A DNA stretch of 64,000 nt from UBA2588 sp964343075 (GCA_964343075.1 CAYFGT010000005.1:20977-84976); one strand, 5' to 3'. Shown: positions 43,429 to 53,218, counted from the first letter of the stretch. Numbers and translations are program-made. The notes: generated by a model from the letters alone, not told the origin.

Positions 43429-44004
43429 CTAATTACGGTTTTCCCAGAAAGAAAAATAATCTAGCTTATCAGAGTCAAATGCTTGATGAGATCTTCGCAT
43501 TTGACTAGAATCATATTGCTCTTGTTCTTGATCCCTTAAGGACGTGATTACTTGAGCCCAATCCTCTCCTCGATGTCCTCTATCGAAAGACTCACATTCA
43601 GATTTAAGGTAACTAAGTAGATGGTCTGAATCTTTTTTCACTGAACCCCCGCTAATCACGTACGCTACGATTGAAGGTACGGACTCATAGGAATCAGGGT
43701 CAATATCCAATGTCTCCAAAACGAAAGTCATTGCTATCCCTCTGATTATTTCTTCTATCTTGTTAGGCATATCCATCAGATGCGAAAAAGGGAACGTTTT
43801 ATTCTCTGTTAAAAAGTTTGAGATTTCAAACTGGACACATTCATTGAACTCTTCATCAAACACTTTTTCCGTGTGAAGGAGTTGTACATTAGGCGGAGTT
43901 TCTCTACGATCAATCACAATGAATTCTTGGAGATGCGGGAATATACACAACTCTACGTCTGGATCATTTTCCGGTAACAACTGATCCCAGTAAAAATCTT
44001 CCAT
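43429..44004 (-). CDS. Hypothetical protein, 191 aa
   Basis: A soluble acidic protein without signal peptide or membrane segment. It starts MEDFYWDQLLPENDPDVEL and has predicted strands then helices (EEIIRGIAMTFVLETLDID), ending in a Gln/Ser/Asp-rich charged tail. I do not recognise a family. The ATG at 44002-44004 has AGGAGC at ideal spacing, so I start there rather than 10 codons upstream. It leads a likely three-gene unit with the phosphoesterase and uppP. Confidence 0.75.
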   Translation of the reverse strand: MEDFYWDQLLPENDPDVELCIFPHLQEFIVIDRRETPPNVQLLHTEKVFDEEFNECVQFEISNFLTENKTFPFSHLMDMPNKIEEIIRGIAMTFVLETLDIDPDSYESVPSIVAYVISGGSVKKDSDHLLSYLKSECESFDRGHRGEDWAQVITSLRDQEQEQYDSSQMRRSHQAFDSDKLDYFSFWENRN

Positions 44005-44195
44005 ATAAATGCTCCTGAACCAAGGGAACGCCAAAACTTATCTAATCAGGTCTTAGATTCTACAACAAATATCGAGATAGCTCCACTTATAATTGCCAAA
44101 ATTCTTTTTACTCATATCTATTTATTCCTACTGAGTCTTCCTGCCCCGTCTTTTCATATATACAATATGTAAATCAATTATCAGGAATTTTCAAA

Positions 44196-45203
44196 ATGGA
44201 TATAGGTAAAATCCCCAAAAATATCTTAGAGGCCCTTTTGAGCAGTATACCTATATTAGAATCATGTGACACGCGATACGGTCCAGCAATCGGAGAAGAT
44301 TGTGCGATATTGAATTTGAATGGGGAAAATTTGCTTATTGGAAGTGATCCCATCACCTTCCCAACAACAAACCCGGGATGGCATTCAGTGATAATCAATT
44401 CTAACGACATTGCAGCCTCGGGGGGCACTCCTAGATGGTATTTAGCTACAATTTTAATGCCACCACACAGCAACCAAAATGAGTTCAGTCAAATCTTTGA
44501 GGATGTAGTATCAACTTGCGTTAACATGGGCATTCAGCTTGTTGGAGGGCATAGTGAAATTACTAACGCTGTACGGCATCCAATTGTAAGTGGGTCAATG
44601 ATAGGATTAGCTACAGATTCACAAGTAAAACCAACATGTAACGCAAGATTGAACGACAATATTTTCCTCACCAAATACTGCCCAATCGAAGGCATCAATA
44701 TTATCGTTTCTCAACTCCCAGAATTACTTAAGAAAGCAAATCTCTCAGAATCAAATATTAAGAATCTAGAGATCATCGCGTCAAATAATAATATGAGCAT
44801 CCTTCCAGAAGCGGCTCTATTAAGAGAACTTCTCGAAGTTCACTCTATGCACGATCCGACAGAAGGAGGTATTGCTAACGCTATTCATGAATTGCTTTCA
44901 GCGTCACAACTAGGTGGACTCATATATGAAACCTCTTTACCAATCCCTGACACGTTCGCCAATTTGTGCTCCGTGTCAAATATAAATCCTTTAGGCCTAA
45001 TCGCTTCAGGCAGTCTTTTATTTACTGCTAGTCCAGATATGACCAATGATATATTATCTCTATTGGCAGAGCACGACATCAACTGCTCTGTAATCGGTAG
45101 AACTTTACCTGCCCACAAAGGGATTCAGCTCGCCACATCGGATTCCAAGGTTAGTATGCCGCTTCCATATTTCGATAGTGACGAACTAACAAAGATCACG
45201 TAA
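44196..45203 (+). CDS. AIR synthase/PurM-superfamily protein (HypE/ThiL-like fold)
   Basis: A 335-aa ATP-binding protein of the PurM superfamily. The N-terminal YGPAIGEDCAIL metal/ATP loop, SNDIAASGGTPRWYLATILMP and the VGGHSEIT segment are the A-domain marks; MHDPTEGGIANAIHELL is the C-domain mark. HypE proteins end in PRIC, which is missing here, and hydrogenase genes are absent. ThiL is shorter in this region. The substrate is unknown. Confidence 0.82.
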   Translation: MDIGKIPKNILEALLSSIPILESCDTRYGPAIGEDCAILNLNGENLLIGSDPITFPTTNPGWHSVIINSNDIAASGGTPRWYLATILMPPHSNQNEFSQIFEDVVSTCVNMGIQLVGGHSEITNAVRHPIVSGSMIGLATDSQVKPTCNARLNDNIFLTKYCPIEGINIIVSQLPELLKKANLSESNIKNLEIIASNNNMSILPEAALLRELLEVHSMHDPTEGGIANAIHELLSASQLGGLIYETSLPIPDTFANLCSVSNINPLGLIASGSLLFTASPDMTNDILSLLAEHDINCSVIGRTLPAHKGIQLATSDSKVSMPLPYFDSDELTKIT

Positions 45204-45313
45204 TTTCCTTTATTGATTTAGTTCATCAAGTCAACGGATTACACTTTTTGCATTTTTCTTAAACAAATATAAAATAAGTATTAGACAAATTTAAAACTAG
45301 TTTTGGCAATTTA

Positions 45314-45342
45314 TTGACATAGTCTAATATTGATGTTAATTT
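45314..45342 (+). promoter_or_regulatory. Promoter of the small HTH gene
   Basis: TTGACA (45314-45319), a 17-base spacer and TAATTT (45337-45342), with about 45 bases to the ATG. Confidence 0.6.
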
Positions 45343-45386
45343 CGATTGTGATTAGAAGATTCAAAAGGCTAAACACAGGTGATGTA

Positions 45387-45614
45387 ATGGCAAGAAAAAC
45401 TAAAATGATGCTCAGAGTTGAAAAAGCATTTCAGAGAGATCTAGAAAAACTCCTTCCTGAAATGATCAATGATATAGGCCTATCCGCTTGTGCAGATGAG
45501 TTAGATATTAGTAAAGCAACGCTCGGTTACTGGTGCCTCAAGCTTGGTATTACCGTTAGAAGGGTTGCACTATCTCCTGGAGAAACTCTGGAGATCAAAA
45601 AGATCGCAAGTTAA
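45387..45614 (+). CDS. Small helix-turn-helix protein, 75 aa
   Basis: A basic 75-aa protein. Residues 34-55 (ACADELDISKATLGYWCLKL) form a helix-turn-helix like those of small sigma-4- or Rha-type regulators, flanked by a charged N-terminal helix. I start at the ATG preceded by AGGTGAT rather than 19 codons upstream. It has its own promoter. No partner is evident. It could be a DNA-binding regulator or a remnant of a larger HTH protein. Confidence 0.72.
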   Translation: MARKTKMMLRVEKAFQRDLEKLLPEMINDIGLSACADELDISKATLGYWCLKLGITVRRVALSPGETLEIKKIAS

Positions 45615-45686
45615 CTACTTATTATTACGAATCAGTATGACCTTGGCTTTAATACATTCGAATCTTTAATAACTATGCTAGCCCAG

Positions 45687-45716
45687 TTGCAAAATAATGA
45701 AAAGTCGAAGTATACT
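45687..45716 (+). promoter_or_regulatory. Promoter of the Dpp/Opp permease pair
   Basis: TTGCAA (45687-45692), an 18-base spacer and TATACT (45711-45716), about 72 bases before the first permease. Confidence 0.5.
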
Positions 45717-45788
45717 TGCGCAAAGCCTCATGAACGTACGAATCATAGTGCTTTAGACCTTATTTATAAGTAATTCGGAGTCAACAAA

Positions 45789-46718
45789 TTGCGAAACTAC
45801 ATGATACGGCGGGTCGGCCACTCTTTCTTCATAATACTCGGATTGATGGGAATGCTTTTCTTAGCAATCAATGTCCTAGGAGACCCAGTAGAACTACTCG
45901 TTGATGAAGATGCCTCTGAAGAAGCCATTGCACTTATTAGGGCACAATACGGCCTTGATCGACCACTATATGTCCGGTTTGGAGAATTTTACGCCAACTT
46001 AGCAACACTAGACTTTGACACATCTTTGCGTCATAGGATACCAGCTAGAGAAATCGTATTCAGGATGCTTCCTAACACTGCAGTTCTTGCATTGGTGGCG
46101 TGGGGAATTGGAATAGTTGGAGTACCTTTGGGTATGCTAGCAGCCAGAAGGCCGCGCGGCTTCGTAGATCGCATAGTAAATATCCTATCATTTGCGGTCA
46201 TATCCATACCAGAATTCTGGCTAGGTCTAGTACTAATACTGCTACTAGCGGTTCAGGCGGATATCTTGCCAACATCAGGATTCGCAGGCCTTGGGCCCAG
46301 TGGTTGGGTTTATCTTGTACTGCCCGCTCTGACACTCTCGCCTAGGGTTATAGGAAGAAATGCTCAAATAACCCGTGCAACTATGATAGAAGAAATGGGC
46401 AAGCAATATGTAGCAACAGCGAGGGCGAAAGGGTTAGCAGAAAATAAAGTGTTGTACGCTCACGTTTTAAAAAACGCTGCAATTTCAATTGTTACATTGA
46501 TGGGTGACGAATTAGCAGGATTTATGAATGGAGCTACTGCTGTCGAAATTATATTTGGCTGGCCGGGATTAGGTAAGCTTCTTGTAGATGGAATAACCGC
46601 TAGAGACTTACCAGTGGTAACTGCTTCCGTATTTATAATCGCACTGATGGTTATGGCGATTAACCTATTAGTTGACCTGATATACACTTGGTTGGATCCA
46701 AGGGTTTCGTACAAGTAA
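45789..46718 (+). CDS. ABC transporter permease, DppB/OppB family
   Basis: A six-helix inner-membrane permease of 309 aa. The N-terminal RRVGHSFFIILGLMGMLFLA helix, the QYGLDRPLYVRF segment and the cytoplasmic EAA-type loop (YVATARAKGLAENKVLYAHV) are typical of the first permease of peptide/nickel importers. The start is TTG, supported by CGGAG eight bases upstream; the next Met is residue 5. The second permease follows 37 bases later. No ATPase or binding protein is adjacent. Confidence 0.9.
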   Translation: MRNYMIRRVGHSFFIILGLMGMLFLAINVLGDPVELLVDEDASEEAIALIRAQYGLDRPLYVRFGEFYANLATLDFDTSLRHRIPAREIVFRMLPNTAVLALVAWGIGIVGVPLGMLAARRPRGFVDRIVNILSFAVISIPEFWLGLVLILLLAVQADILPTSGFAGLGPSGWVYLVLPALTLSPRVIGRNAQITRATMIEEMGKQYVATARAKGLAENKVLYAHVLKNAAISIVTLMGDELAGFMNGATAVEIIFGWPGLGKLLVDGITARDLPVVTASVFIIALMVMAINLLVDLIYTWLDPRVSYK

Positions 46719-46755
46719 CACGTTCAAGACAAATCATTGAGGATGACTATTTATA

Positions 46756-47748
46756 ATGCAAAACGACATAGGAATTGAATTAGAACAAAAACAGAATATG
46801 GTCTCTAGAATCTGGAACCATGCTTTAGTACAAGCATTCTTGAGTGACTGGATCACTTTGATATCATGTCTGTTCCTAATCGTAGTTATTTTATGTGCGG
46901 CATTCGCCCCGATAGCCGCTCCATACCCCTATGAAGAGCAACAACTAAGACTTCGACACCTACCTCCACTCTCAACAGGAGAGGCAAAAAATGTCCTTGT
47001 GAGTCCTCCAACGACAGAACAAAGATTCTTCCTGTTTGGAACAGATCATCTAGGTAGAGATATGCTAACCAGATTAATATACGGAGGGAGAATCTCCATA
47101 TCTGTAGGTGCGCTAGGAGTGGTCGTGTCTGGAGCTCTAGGATTACTGTTAGGTGTAATCGCAGGGTACTACAGAGGCGTAATCGACGACATCATCATGC
47201 GAGCTGTGGACATATTTATGTCGGTTCCTCTACTGCTACTGGCACTAATAGTGTTATACATCCTAGGGCCTAGCTTTGTGAATATTATTATAGTATTCGC
47301 AATAGCAAGATGGATGCTCTATTGCAGGGTAGCTAGAGGAGTAGTTATGTCTCTTCGAGAACAAGCGTTCGTCGATGCGGCTAAGTCTATCGGATGCAAA
47401 GACAGTAGAATTATCACCCATCATATATTACCTAACCTTATTACACCCATATTAACCATTGCGGCACTAGAAGTCCCACGAAACATTCTGACCGAGACGA
47501 CTCTGAGCTTCTTGGGATTCGGTATACAACCACCTGATTCATCATGGGGTCTTATGCTATCGCAAGGACGAGACTATATTGTCCGAGCATGGTGGGTCGT
47601 AATCGTTCCTGGTATGGCAATATTCCTAACTGCTTTAAGCTTCAATTTATTTGGTGTATGGCTAAGAGCAGTGAGCGATCCTCTACAAAGATGGAGATGG
47701 TTGAAACAAACTAAAGAATCAAAAGAAGCTGGAGTACGCAGTAGCTAA
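46756..47748 (+). CDS. ABC transporter permease, DppC/OppC family
   Basis: The second permease of a dipeptide/oligopeptide-type importer, 330 aa. The N-terminal domain ends in FLFGTDHLGRDMLTRLIYGG, the EAA loop reads FVDAAKSIGCKDSRIITHHIL, and LSFLGFGIQPPDSSWGLML is the usual C-terminal block. Roughly six helices are visible. It pairs with the upstream DppB-type gene; the ligand and the missing ATPase and binding protein must be encoded elsewhere. Confidence 0.92.
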   Translation: MQNDIGIELEQKQNMVSRIWNHALVQAFLSDWITLISCLFLIVVILCAAFAPIAAPYPYEEQQLRLRHLPPLSTGEAKNVLVSPPTTEQRFFLFGTDHLGRDMLTRLIYGGRISISVGALGVVVSGALGLLLGVIAGYYRGVIDDIIMRAVDIFMSVPLLLLALIVLYILGPSFVNIIIVFAIARWMLYCRVARGVVMSLREQAFVDAAKSIGCKDSRIITHHILPNLITPILTIAALEVPRNILTETTLSFLGFGIQPPDSSWGLMLSQGRDYIVRAWWVVIVPGMAIFLTALSFNLFGVWLRAVSDPLQRWRWLKQTKESKEAGVRSS

Positions 47749-47815
47749 AAGTTAGTAGACATGCTCTAAAGCCAACGCGTTCTCACCAAATATATAGAAG
47801 AAGAGAATCTGTTAT

Positions 47816-50290
47816 ATGCAGCAGGCTGACAATGAAGTAAACAGTCAATTGCCACCCCTCCCTGCACATGGGTTCATTAGCCGCACCGAAGACACAAAAC
47901 TGCTGGAAGACGGACTGACCAATTCCCATGTCATATCGTTGGTTGGTGAAGCAGGCATTGGGAAAACTGAACTCGCACTTGATTACGCCCGCACATCGGA
48001 AGAAAGAAACCTATATCCTGGAGGCGTCATCTATTCCCAAGTGACTGTCGGATCTTCATTCCAAAAACTACTGCATGAAGCTGGGAGCTCATTTTTCGGG
48101 ATAACTTTTGGAGAACTCGATTTAACAGATCAAGTAGACGCTCTAAAAGATTACTTCTCTAATAATGGCACACTTCTCATCTGGGACGATATAAACTACT
48201 GCGAAGAACTCTGGGAATCCGGAGAGGTAATAAAACTTAAAACTTATCTGAGCGAAATCGATAATTACAATGATTCCCGCATATTACTCCTGTCTCGCAA
48301 TGCTGAGTCTATCACTAACATCATCCAGTCGTCTCACATAATTGAAATTGATAGCATGGGAAAGCCTGAGTTTAACCAACTCGCATCTACATTAATACAA
48401 GTCAATGATAATCAGGACTTGCTAGACCTAAGTAAATCCGACCTTAGTGCCCTACTGTCGCAACTCCAGGGACACCCACTCGCACTCCAAATCATCCTGC
48501 CACTATTGAAATCAAATCCTATTTCAGTGATCCAGCAAGCCTTACAAGAACAAGTAGACTCGGGTAGCAATATTTTGAGAAGCGCATTTGAAGTATTTTA
48601 CGAGCGAGCTTCTTATAGAATTAGAACGCATCTTCCAGTAATTTCATTATTCAAGAAAAGAATTATGCTAGACGTTCTTACTCATTTCACTCAAAGCAAC
48701 CCTTACAAGACTGTCATGAAAGAAGAACTAGGATGGGGTGCTACAAGGGCGCTACTAAGAAGTAGCAAAGACTCCGGAGTCCTAACTAGTATCTCTCCAA
48801 GTGTGTACCAAATTCCTGCTAGTGTTCCTCCATTGTTAGGAGAGAAATTATACCTATCTCACTCCTCAGAGTCTGTATCAAAACTCGAACAAGAATTCAC
48901 ACGCATATATATAGACACCGCAGACCATTTCTTAGAATCTTTAGATGAAAATCCAGACTCTGGAACCACTGCTATATTGGCAGAAGAAGAAAACTTTTAT
49001 CAAGCTCTAGGGCTAGCGCTAGAATCACAAGACTGGGAAGGGGCTCAAATCCTTATGCAGCCTGTTGCCCAGGTATATAAAATGCAAAAAAGGTTTTTGG
49101 AACTAGACCTACTCAAAGAACAATTATTAGGCACAATTGGACTTAATGCAGCTAATGCGATAGACAACAATGCAATTGAACTCTGGGAATATATCAAAGG
49201 AACCACGTCGACAGACCTTATTGAACAAAACAAAATTACAGAAGCTACCGAAATTTGTCATGAGTTACTAGATTACTTAGAAAACAACCAGCCAGAGAAC
49301 AAAGACCTAAAACTTGCTACAGTCTACGGTCAGTTAGGAGAAGTCCATCTCATAACTAAACAATTAGAAATTTCAGAAGAATATTTTGATAAAGCAAACT
49401 CAATATACACATCTTTAGAAGCCAATGACAACTCCGCAGAGATATTCCAGCACATCGGTAGGATCCGCTATTTCCAAGGAAGATATTCCGATGCAAAAAC
49501 AGAGTACAGTAAAGCATTAGAGATTCACCAACAATCCGGTGATGAAGAACAAATGGTCGTGGACTACCGCTTCTTAGGTTTGTTGAGCCAGCTTCAATTA
49601 AATTATGATGAAGCTGAAAGCTGGTATAAACAAGCTCAGAGTATCGCGGAGAACTATGGCGATGAAGAAACAGCAATGCTTGTGTACCATGATTTAGGAA
49701 CGGTGTTCCACGCCCAATATTACTTTGAAGAAGCTCAAAGTTGGTACAGGCAAGCTCTCCATTTGGCGGACAGGCTCGGCCTTCAGGCCCAAATGGCCAG
49801 AGAATTCCACTATTTAGGTCTTTTATCGCAAGATAGAGGAGAACTCCACGACGAAGCAGAAGAGTGGCTGACAGCATCGTTAGAGATAAAAACCCAACTT
49901 CAAGATCACATTGGTAGCGGAGATGAATGCCGTCAAATCGGATTGTTGTATCATGAACAAGAAAACTTTAATCAAGCCGAAGAATGGTATAAAAAAGCTA
50001 TCGACTTCTTCCAGCAAGCCTCTAGCGTTGATCGACTCGCCCGCACATACGGACAGATGGGAATCATAAAGCAAGAACAAGGTGATACTAATGGTTCATT
50101 AGAATGGGCTGCAAGGACTTACACACTAGTTAACAACAACAAGCTGCCCATGATAGATCAAGTGATCAATCATTTATCTGTAATCCGGAACGAAATCGGA
50201 GAAACAACATTTGATAAATGGTGGGAAGATCAATTTAATGAATTATCCCCAGTTAGCAAACTCAGTCCGGAAGATGATCAGAATGGCTGA
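47816..50290 (+). CDS. STAND-type ATPase with tetratricopeptide repeats
   Basis: An 824-aa signal-transduction ATPase. The N-terminal NB-ARC-like core has the P-loop GEAGIGKT at residues 44-51, Walker B LLIWDD near 120-125, a sensor SRILLLSRN and the QGHPLALQI (GLPL-like) motif. A winged-helix-like region follows, and TPR repeats run from about 480 to 800 (for example AESWYKQAQSIAENYGDEE and EAQSWYRQALHLADRLG). There is no effector domain before the ATPase. Such proteins act in regulation or phage defence. It overlaps the next gene by 8 bases. Confidence 0.88.
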   Translation: MQQADNEVNSQLPPLPAHGFISRTEDTKLLEDGLTNSHVISLVGEAGIGKTELALDYARTSEERNLYPGGVIYSQVTVGSSFQKLLHEAGSSFFGITFGELDLTDQVDALKDYFSNNGTLLIWDDINYCEELWESGEVIKLKTYLSEIDNYNDSRILLLSRNAESITNIIQSSHIIEIDSMGKPEFNQLASTLIQVNDNQDLLDLSKSDLSALLSQLQGHPLALQIILPLLKSNPISVIQQALQEQVDSGSNILRSAFEVFYERASYRIRTHLPVISLFKKRIMLDVLTHFTQSNPYKTVMKEELGWGATRALLRSSKDSGVLTSISPSVYQIPASVPPLLGEKLYLSHSSESVSKLEQEFTRIYIDTADHFLESLDENPDSGTTAILAEEENFYQALGLALESQDWEGAQILMQPVAQVYKMQKRFLELDLLKEQLLGTIGLNAANAIDNNAIELWEYIKGTTSTDLIEQNKITEATEICHELLDYLENNQPENKDLKLATVYGQLGEVHLITKQLEISEEYFDKANSIYTSLEANDNSAEIFQHIGRIRYFQGRYSDAKTEYSKALEIHQQSGDEEQMVVDYRFLGLLSQLQLNYDEAESWYKQAQSIAENYGDEETAMLVYHDLGTVFHAQYYFEEAQSWYRQALHLADRLGLQAQMAREFHYLGLLSQDRGELHDEAEEWLTASLEIKTQLQDHIGSGDECRQIGLLYHEQENFNQAEEWYKKAIDFFQQASSVDRLARTYGQMGIIKQEQGDTNGSLEWAARTYTLVNNNKLPMIDQVINHLSVIRNEIGETTFDKWWEDQFNELSPVSKLSPEDDQNG

Positions 50291-51662
50291 CATTACCAGC
50301 TCTCAAATAGCTGAGTTCATTGTGGATATATCATATAAAGATATATCAAATTCTACATTAATTCACACAAAAAATACGTTGATAGATACTATTGCCTGCG
50401 CTATAGGAGGGTTCGATTCAAAGCCGGGGCAAATCGCTAGAAAAATGGCGAGCACCATTCAAAGTGCTGATATGCCAGCTCGGATACTGGGGAATTCAAC
50501 CTATAGTTCTCCAGAACTGGCAGGTTTTACGAATACAACAATGATCAGATATTTAGACTGCAACGACTCTTATTTTTCACCCGGGGGAGGACACCCTAGT
50601 GACATGATTGGCGCGGCCCTTACTCTTACAGAGGCTCTAGGACTATCAGGGCAAGACCTCATAACATCCATTGTGATGGGATATGAAATCTTCGCGACTC
50701 TGTCAGATGAAATAGTTGTCAATCAACTAGGTTGGGATCAAGGAGTGTTTTTAGGTATAAGTGCAGCTGCAATAACAGCTAAGTTATTAGGGCTACCCAA
50801 AAACCAAATCACCAATGCTCTATCCTTAGCCATAGTTCCTAATCTACCTATGGGAGCAACTCGAGTCGGAGAATTATCTATGTGGAAAGGCTGTGCAACC
50901 GCAGCCGCGGTTAAATCAGGTATATTCGCAGCACTGATAGCGAAAGAAGGTCTAACATCACCAGAGAAACCTTTCGACGGAAATAAAGGCTTATGGGAAC
51001 AATTGGGATGTGATAGACCCCCTACACTTGCCACTCTTGAACCTCGGCGTGAAACCCACAAAATATGCGATAACATTTTCAAATATTATCCATCTCAAAT
51101 TCACACACAAGCCCCAATAGGCCTAGCTTGTCAACTATCTGAAAAAATCGATCATACAGAAATCGCCTCAATCCATATTCAGTCATATCGGCAAGGAGGG
51201 GTAAGTACACCTGAAACGGAACCAGAGAAATGGGCTCCTACGACCCGCGAAACCGCCGATCATAGTATACCGTTCTTAGTGTCAGCTGCTTTAATAGATG
51301 GTACAGTTAACCCAAACACATTTGAGAAAACTAATCTCGACAGGCAAGACATTGCGAACTTAATATCTATAACCAACATTACTGAAAACACTGAATATAG
51401 CGACTTATATCCCGCACAATATAATTGTAAGATAGAATTAAACACAACATTTGGAAAACATTTAGAAGCCCACACTAAATTCCCCAAGGGACATCAAAAT
51501 AACCCATTTGACTCATTAGACTTAGCTAATAAATTTGAAAATCTCACCTCAGTCAACTTATCCTCAGAACAACGCTCAAATGCCATGAATATACTCTCCA
51601 ATATCGAAAAAGTACCTACCCTTAGTCAATTGTTTGACTCACTATGCATAACAACTGCATAA
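50283..51662 (+). CDS. MmgE/PrpD-family protein
   Basis: A second member of the 2-methylcitrate dehydratase/aconitate decarboxylase superfamily, 459 aa. LIDTIACAIGGFDSKPGQIA, RYLDCNDSYFSPGGGHPSDM and KYYPSQIHTQAPIG match the family. I start at ATG 50283, which overlaps the STAND gene's TGA (ATGGCTGA) and has GGAAG upstream, so translation is probably coupled. It differs strongly from the paralogue at 32741-34129. The substrate is unknown. Confidence 0.9.
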   Translation: MADITSSQIAEFIVDISYKDISNSTLIHTKNTLIDTIACAIGGFDSKPGQIARKMASTIQSADMPARILGNSTYSSPELAGFTNTTMIRYLDCNDSYFSPGGGHPSDMIGAALTLTEALGLSGQDLITSIVMGYEIFATLSDEIVVNQLGWDQGVFLGISAAAITAKLLGLPKNQITNALSLAIVPNLPMGATRVGELSMWKGCATAAAVKSGIFAALIAKEGLTSPEKPFDGNKGLWEQLGCDRPPTLATLEPRRETHKICDNIFKYYPSQIHTQAPIGLACQLSEKIDHTEIASIHIQSYRQGGVSTPETEPEKWAPTTRETADHSIPFLVSAALIDGTVNPNTFEKTNLDRQDIANLISITNITENTEYSDLYPAQYNCKIELNTTFGKHLEAHTKFPKGHQNNPFDSLDLANKFENLTSVNLSSEQRSNAMNILSNIEKVPTLSQLFDSLCITTA

Positions 51663-51735
51663 AACTGGGTTGTTAAATCGTCCTATAGGACTTCAATTTA
51701 GATTACAATTCCTCTAAAACTTAGTGGAATTATCA

Positions 51736-51843
51736 ATGCCATACGACTTGACATGCGAAATATGCGGATTTGAAATGAATGAAAATAAATGCAAAATCCG
51801 CTGTCCCAACTGTGGATTTACAAGGGATTGTTCGGATCCATAA
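51736..51843 (+). CDS. Very small zinc-ribbon protein, 35 aa
   Basis: A 35-codon frame, ATG to TAA, between the MmgE/PrpD gene and the MFS gene. It carries CEICG at residues 7-11 and CPNCG at 23-27, a full zinc-ribbon pair, with Cys19 and Cys32 in addition. The ribosome site is weak (GGAA, about 8 bases upstream). The position and the two clean CxxC pairs make it more likely real than chance. The function is unknown. Confidence 0.6.
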   Translation: MPYDLTCEICGFEMNENKCKIRCPNCGFTRDCSDP

Positions 51844-51878
51844 CCCGAACCAATCCAGTACCTTGATACAATCCTGAA

Positions 51879-53120
51879 ATGAACATCCAAACTTTCGAAT
51901 CTCTAAAATATAAGGATTTCCGCCTACTTTGGTTCGGCAACTTGTGTGTCAATTCTGCAGACTGGCTACAAATTCTCACTGTAGGATGGTTGGTCCTAGA
52001 AATAACTGATGGTAATACAGTTATAACCGGAGCCGTTTTAGCTCTCAGAACATTACCAGTATTCATCATCGGACCCTGGGCCGGGGTATTAGCCGATAAA
52101 TTCGACCGAAGGTCTTTGATTAAACTCACTCAAATTCTCATGACACTTCTTGCGGCATGTTTCGGTGCCTTAGTATCCATGTCCGACTTATCAAACCCTG
52201 GCGTTTCGGGCCCACTGAAACCCTGGCATATGTTTGTATACGTCGGAATAACTGGTATCAGCGTATCTATCATTAGGCCAGTAAGACAATCCTTAATTGC
52301 GAATGTAGTCCCTTTAGATAAACTACGTAATGCTACGGCTCTTAACGCCTTAACAAGAACTTCATCTAGATTAATAGCACCAGCGATAGGAGGCATACTA
52401 ATTTACCTGTTAGGTTTCAAATGGAATTTTTACATAGAGGCATTATGTTATCTAGGCATAACCTTATCCATGATGCGTATGAATACCCCTTACGGGAATC
52501 GCCCCATACGGAAAAAAACTTCTATATTCAAAGAACTATATTCTGGGGTTGAATACATAGCCCGAAACAGAGCCTTAGCACAAGTTATTACTCTCAGCTT
52601 TGTCCCGACATGTATATTTCAACCCCTAGTTTTTATACTGCCCATATATGTAGCACAAGTACTTAATGAAGGACCCGCTGTCGGAGGAACACTATTAGGA
52701 ATTATGGGGTTAGGGGGTGTTAGTACAAGTGTTTATCTGGCATCCAAAGATTTCCCGTTAAACAAGGGCCTCATGGTAATCCTCGCATTGATTGTAGGTT
52801 GCATAGCAATCTCAGTTTTATCTCTATCAAGCATGTTGATCATTGCTTATATAATGTTTTTTTCATTAGGGATATGTCAGACCAACATACGAGTTGGCAC
52901 CAACACCCTTATTCAAGAGATCGTACCTGACGATCTCCGTGGGCGAGTAACTAGCATATATAATTTTGACAATGGATTTACTGCTATTTCTATTCTGATA
53001 CTAGGAATTCTTTTCAATTACTTACAAGTAGGACAAGCTCTGCTTTACGTAGCAGGAATTACTGGATTTACAGGAATACTTTATTTGTTGTTTGCCAAAT
53101 CTTTACGCGCCAAAAAATAA
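51879..53120 (+). CDS. Major facilitator superfamily transporter (EntS/MFS_3-like)
   Basis: A 12-helix membrane transporter of 413 aa. It begins with SLKYKDFRLLWFGNLCVNSADW, the usual MFS_3 opening, and has the loop 2-3 motif GPWAGVLADKFDRRSLIK. The second half has the GVSTSVYLASKDFP and LRGRVTSIYNFDNG loops. MFS_3 members are exporters of siderophores or drugs; the substrate is not evident. It follows the 35-aa zinc ribbon by 35 bases and converges on thyX. Confidence 0.9.
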   Translation: MNIQTFESLKYKDFRLLWFGNLCVNSADWLQILTVGWLVLEITDGNTVITGAVLALRTLPVFIIGPWAGVLADKFDRRSLIKLTQILMTLLAACFGALVSMSDLSNPGVSGPLKPWHMFVYVGITGISVSIIRPVRQSLIANVVPLDKLRNATALNALTRTSSRLIAPAIGGILIYLLGFKWNFYIEALCYLGITLSMMRMNTPYGNRPIRKKTSIFKELYSGVEYIARNRALAQVITLSFVPTCIFQPLVFILPIYVAQVLNEGPAVGGTLLGIMGLGGVSTSVYLASKDFPLNKGLMVILALIVGCIAISVLSLSSMLIIAYIMFFSLGICQTNIRVGTNTLIQEIVPDDLRGRVTSIYNFDNGFTAISILILGILFNYLQVGQALLYVAGITGFTGILYLLFAKSLRAKK

Positions 53121-53177
53121 TGTAATTACCGGGCTAACACAACGAATCGTATTGATGAACTTAAATCTCATACAAGT

Positions 53178-53195
53178 GGGACATTCTTAAGTCCC
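53178..53195. terminator. Weak hairpin between MFS and thyX
   Basis: GGGAC and GTCCC with an 8-base loop, between convergent stops. It is short and lacks a T-run, so it is only a possible terminator. Confidence 0.25.
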
Positions 53196-53218
53196 TAGCC
53201 ATGAGTCTTATAATGTGC

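Noticed and set aside
44196..45203. HypE hydrogenase maturation protein
   Set aside because: The C-terminal PRIC motif and all hydrogenase genes are absent; only the PurM fold is supported.
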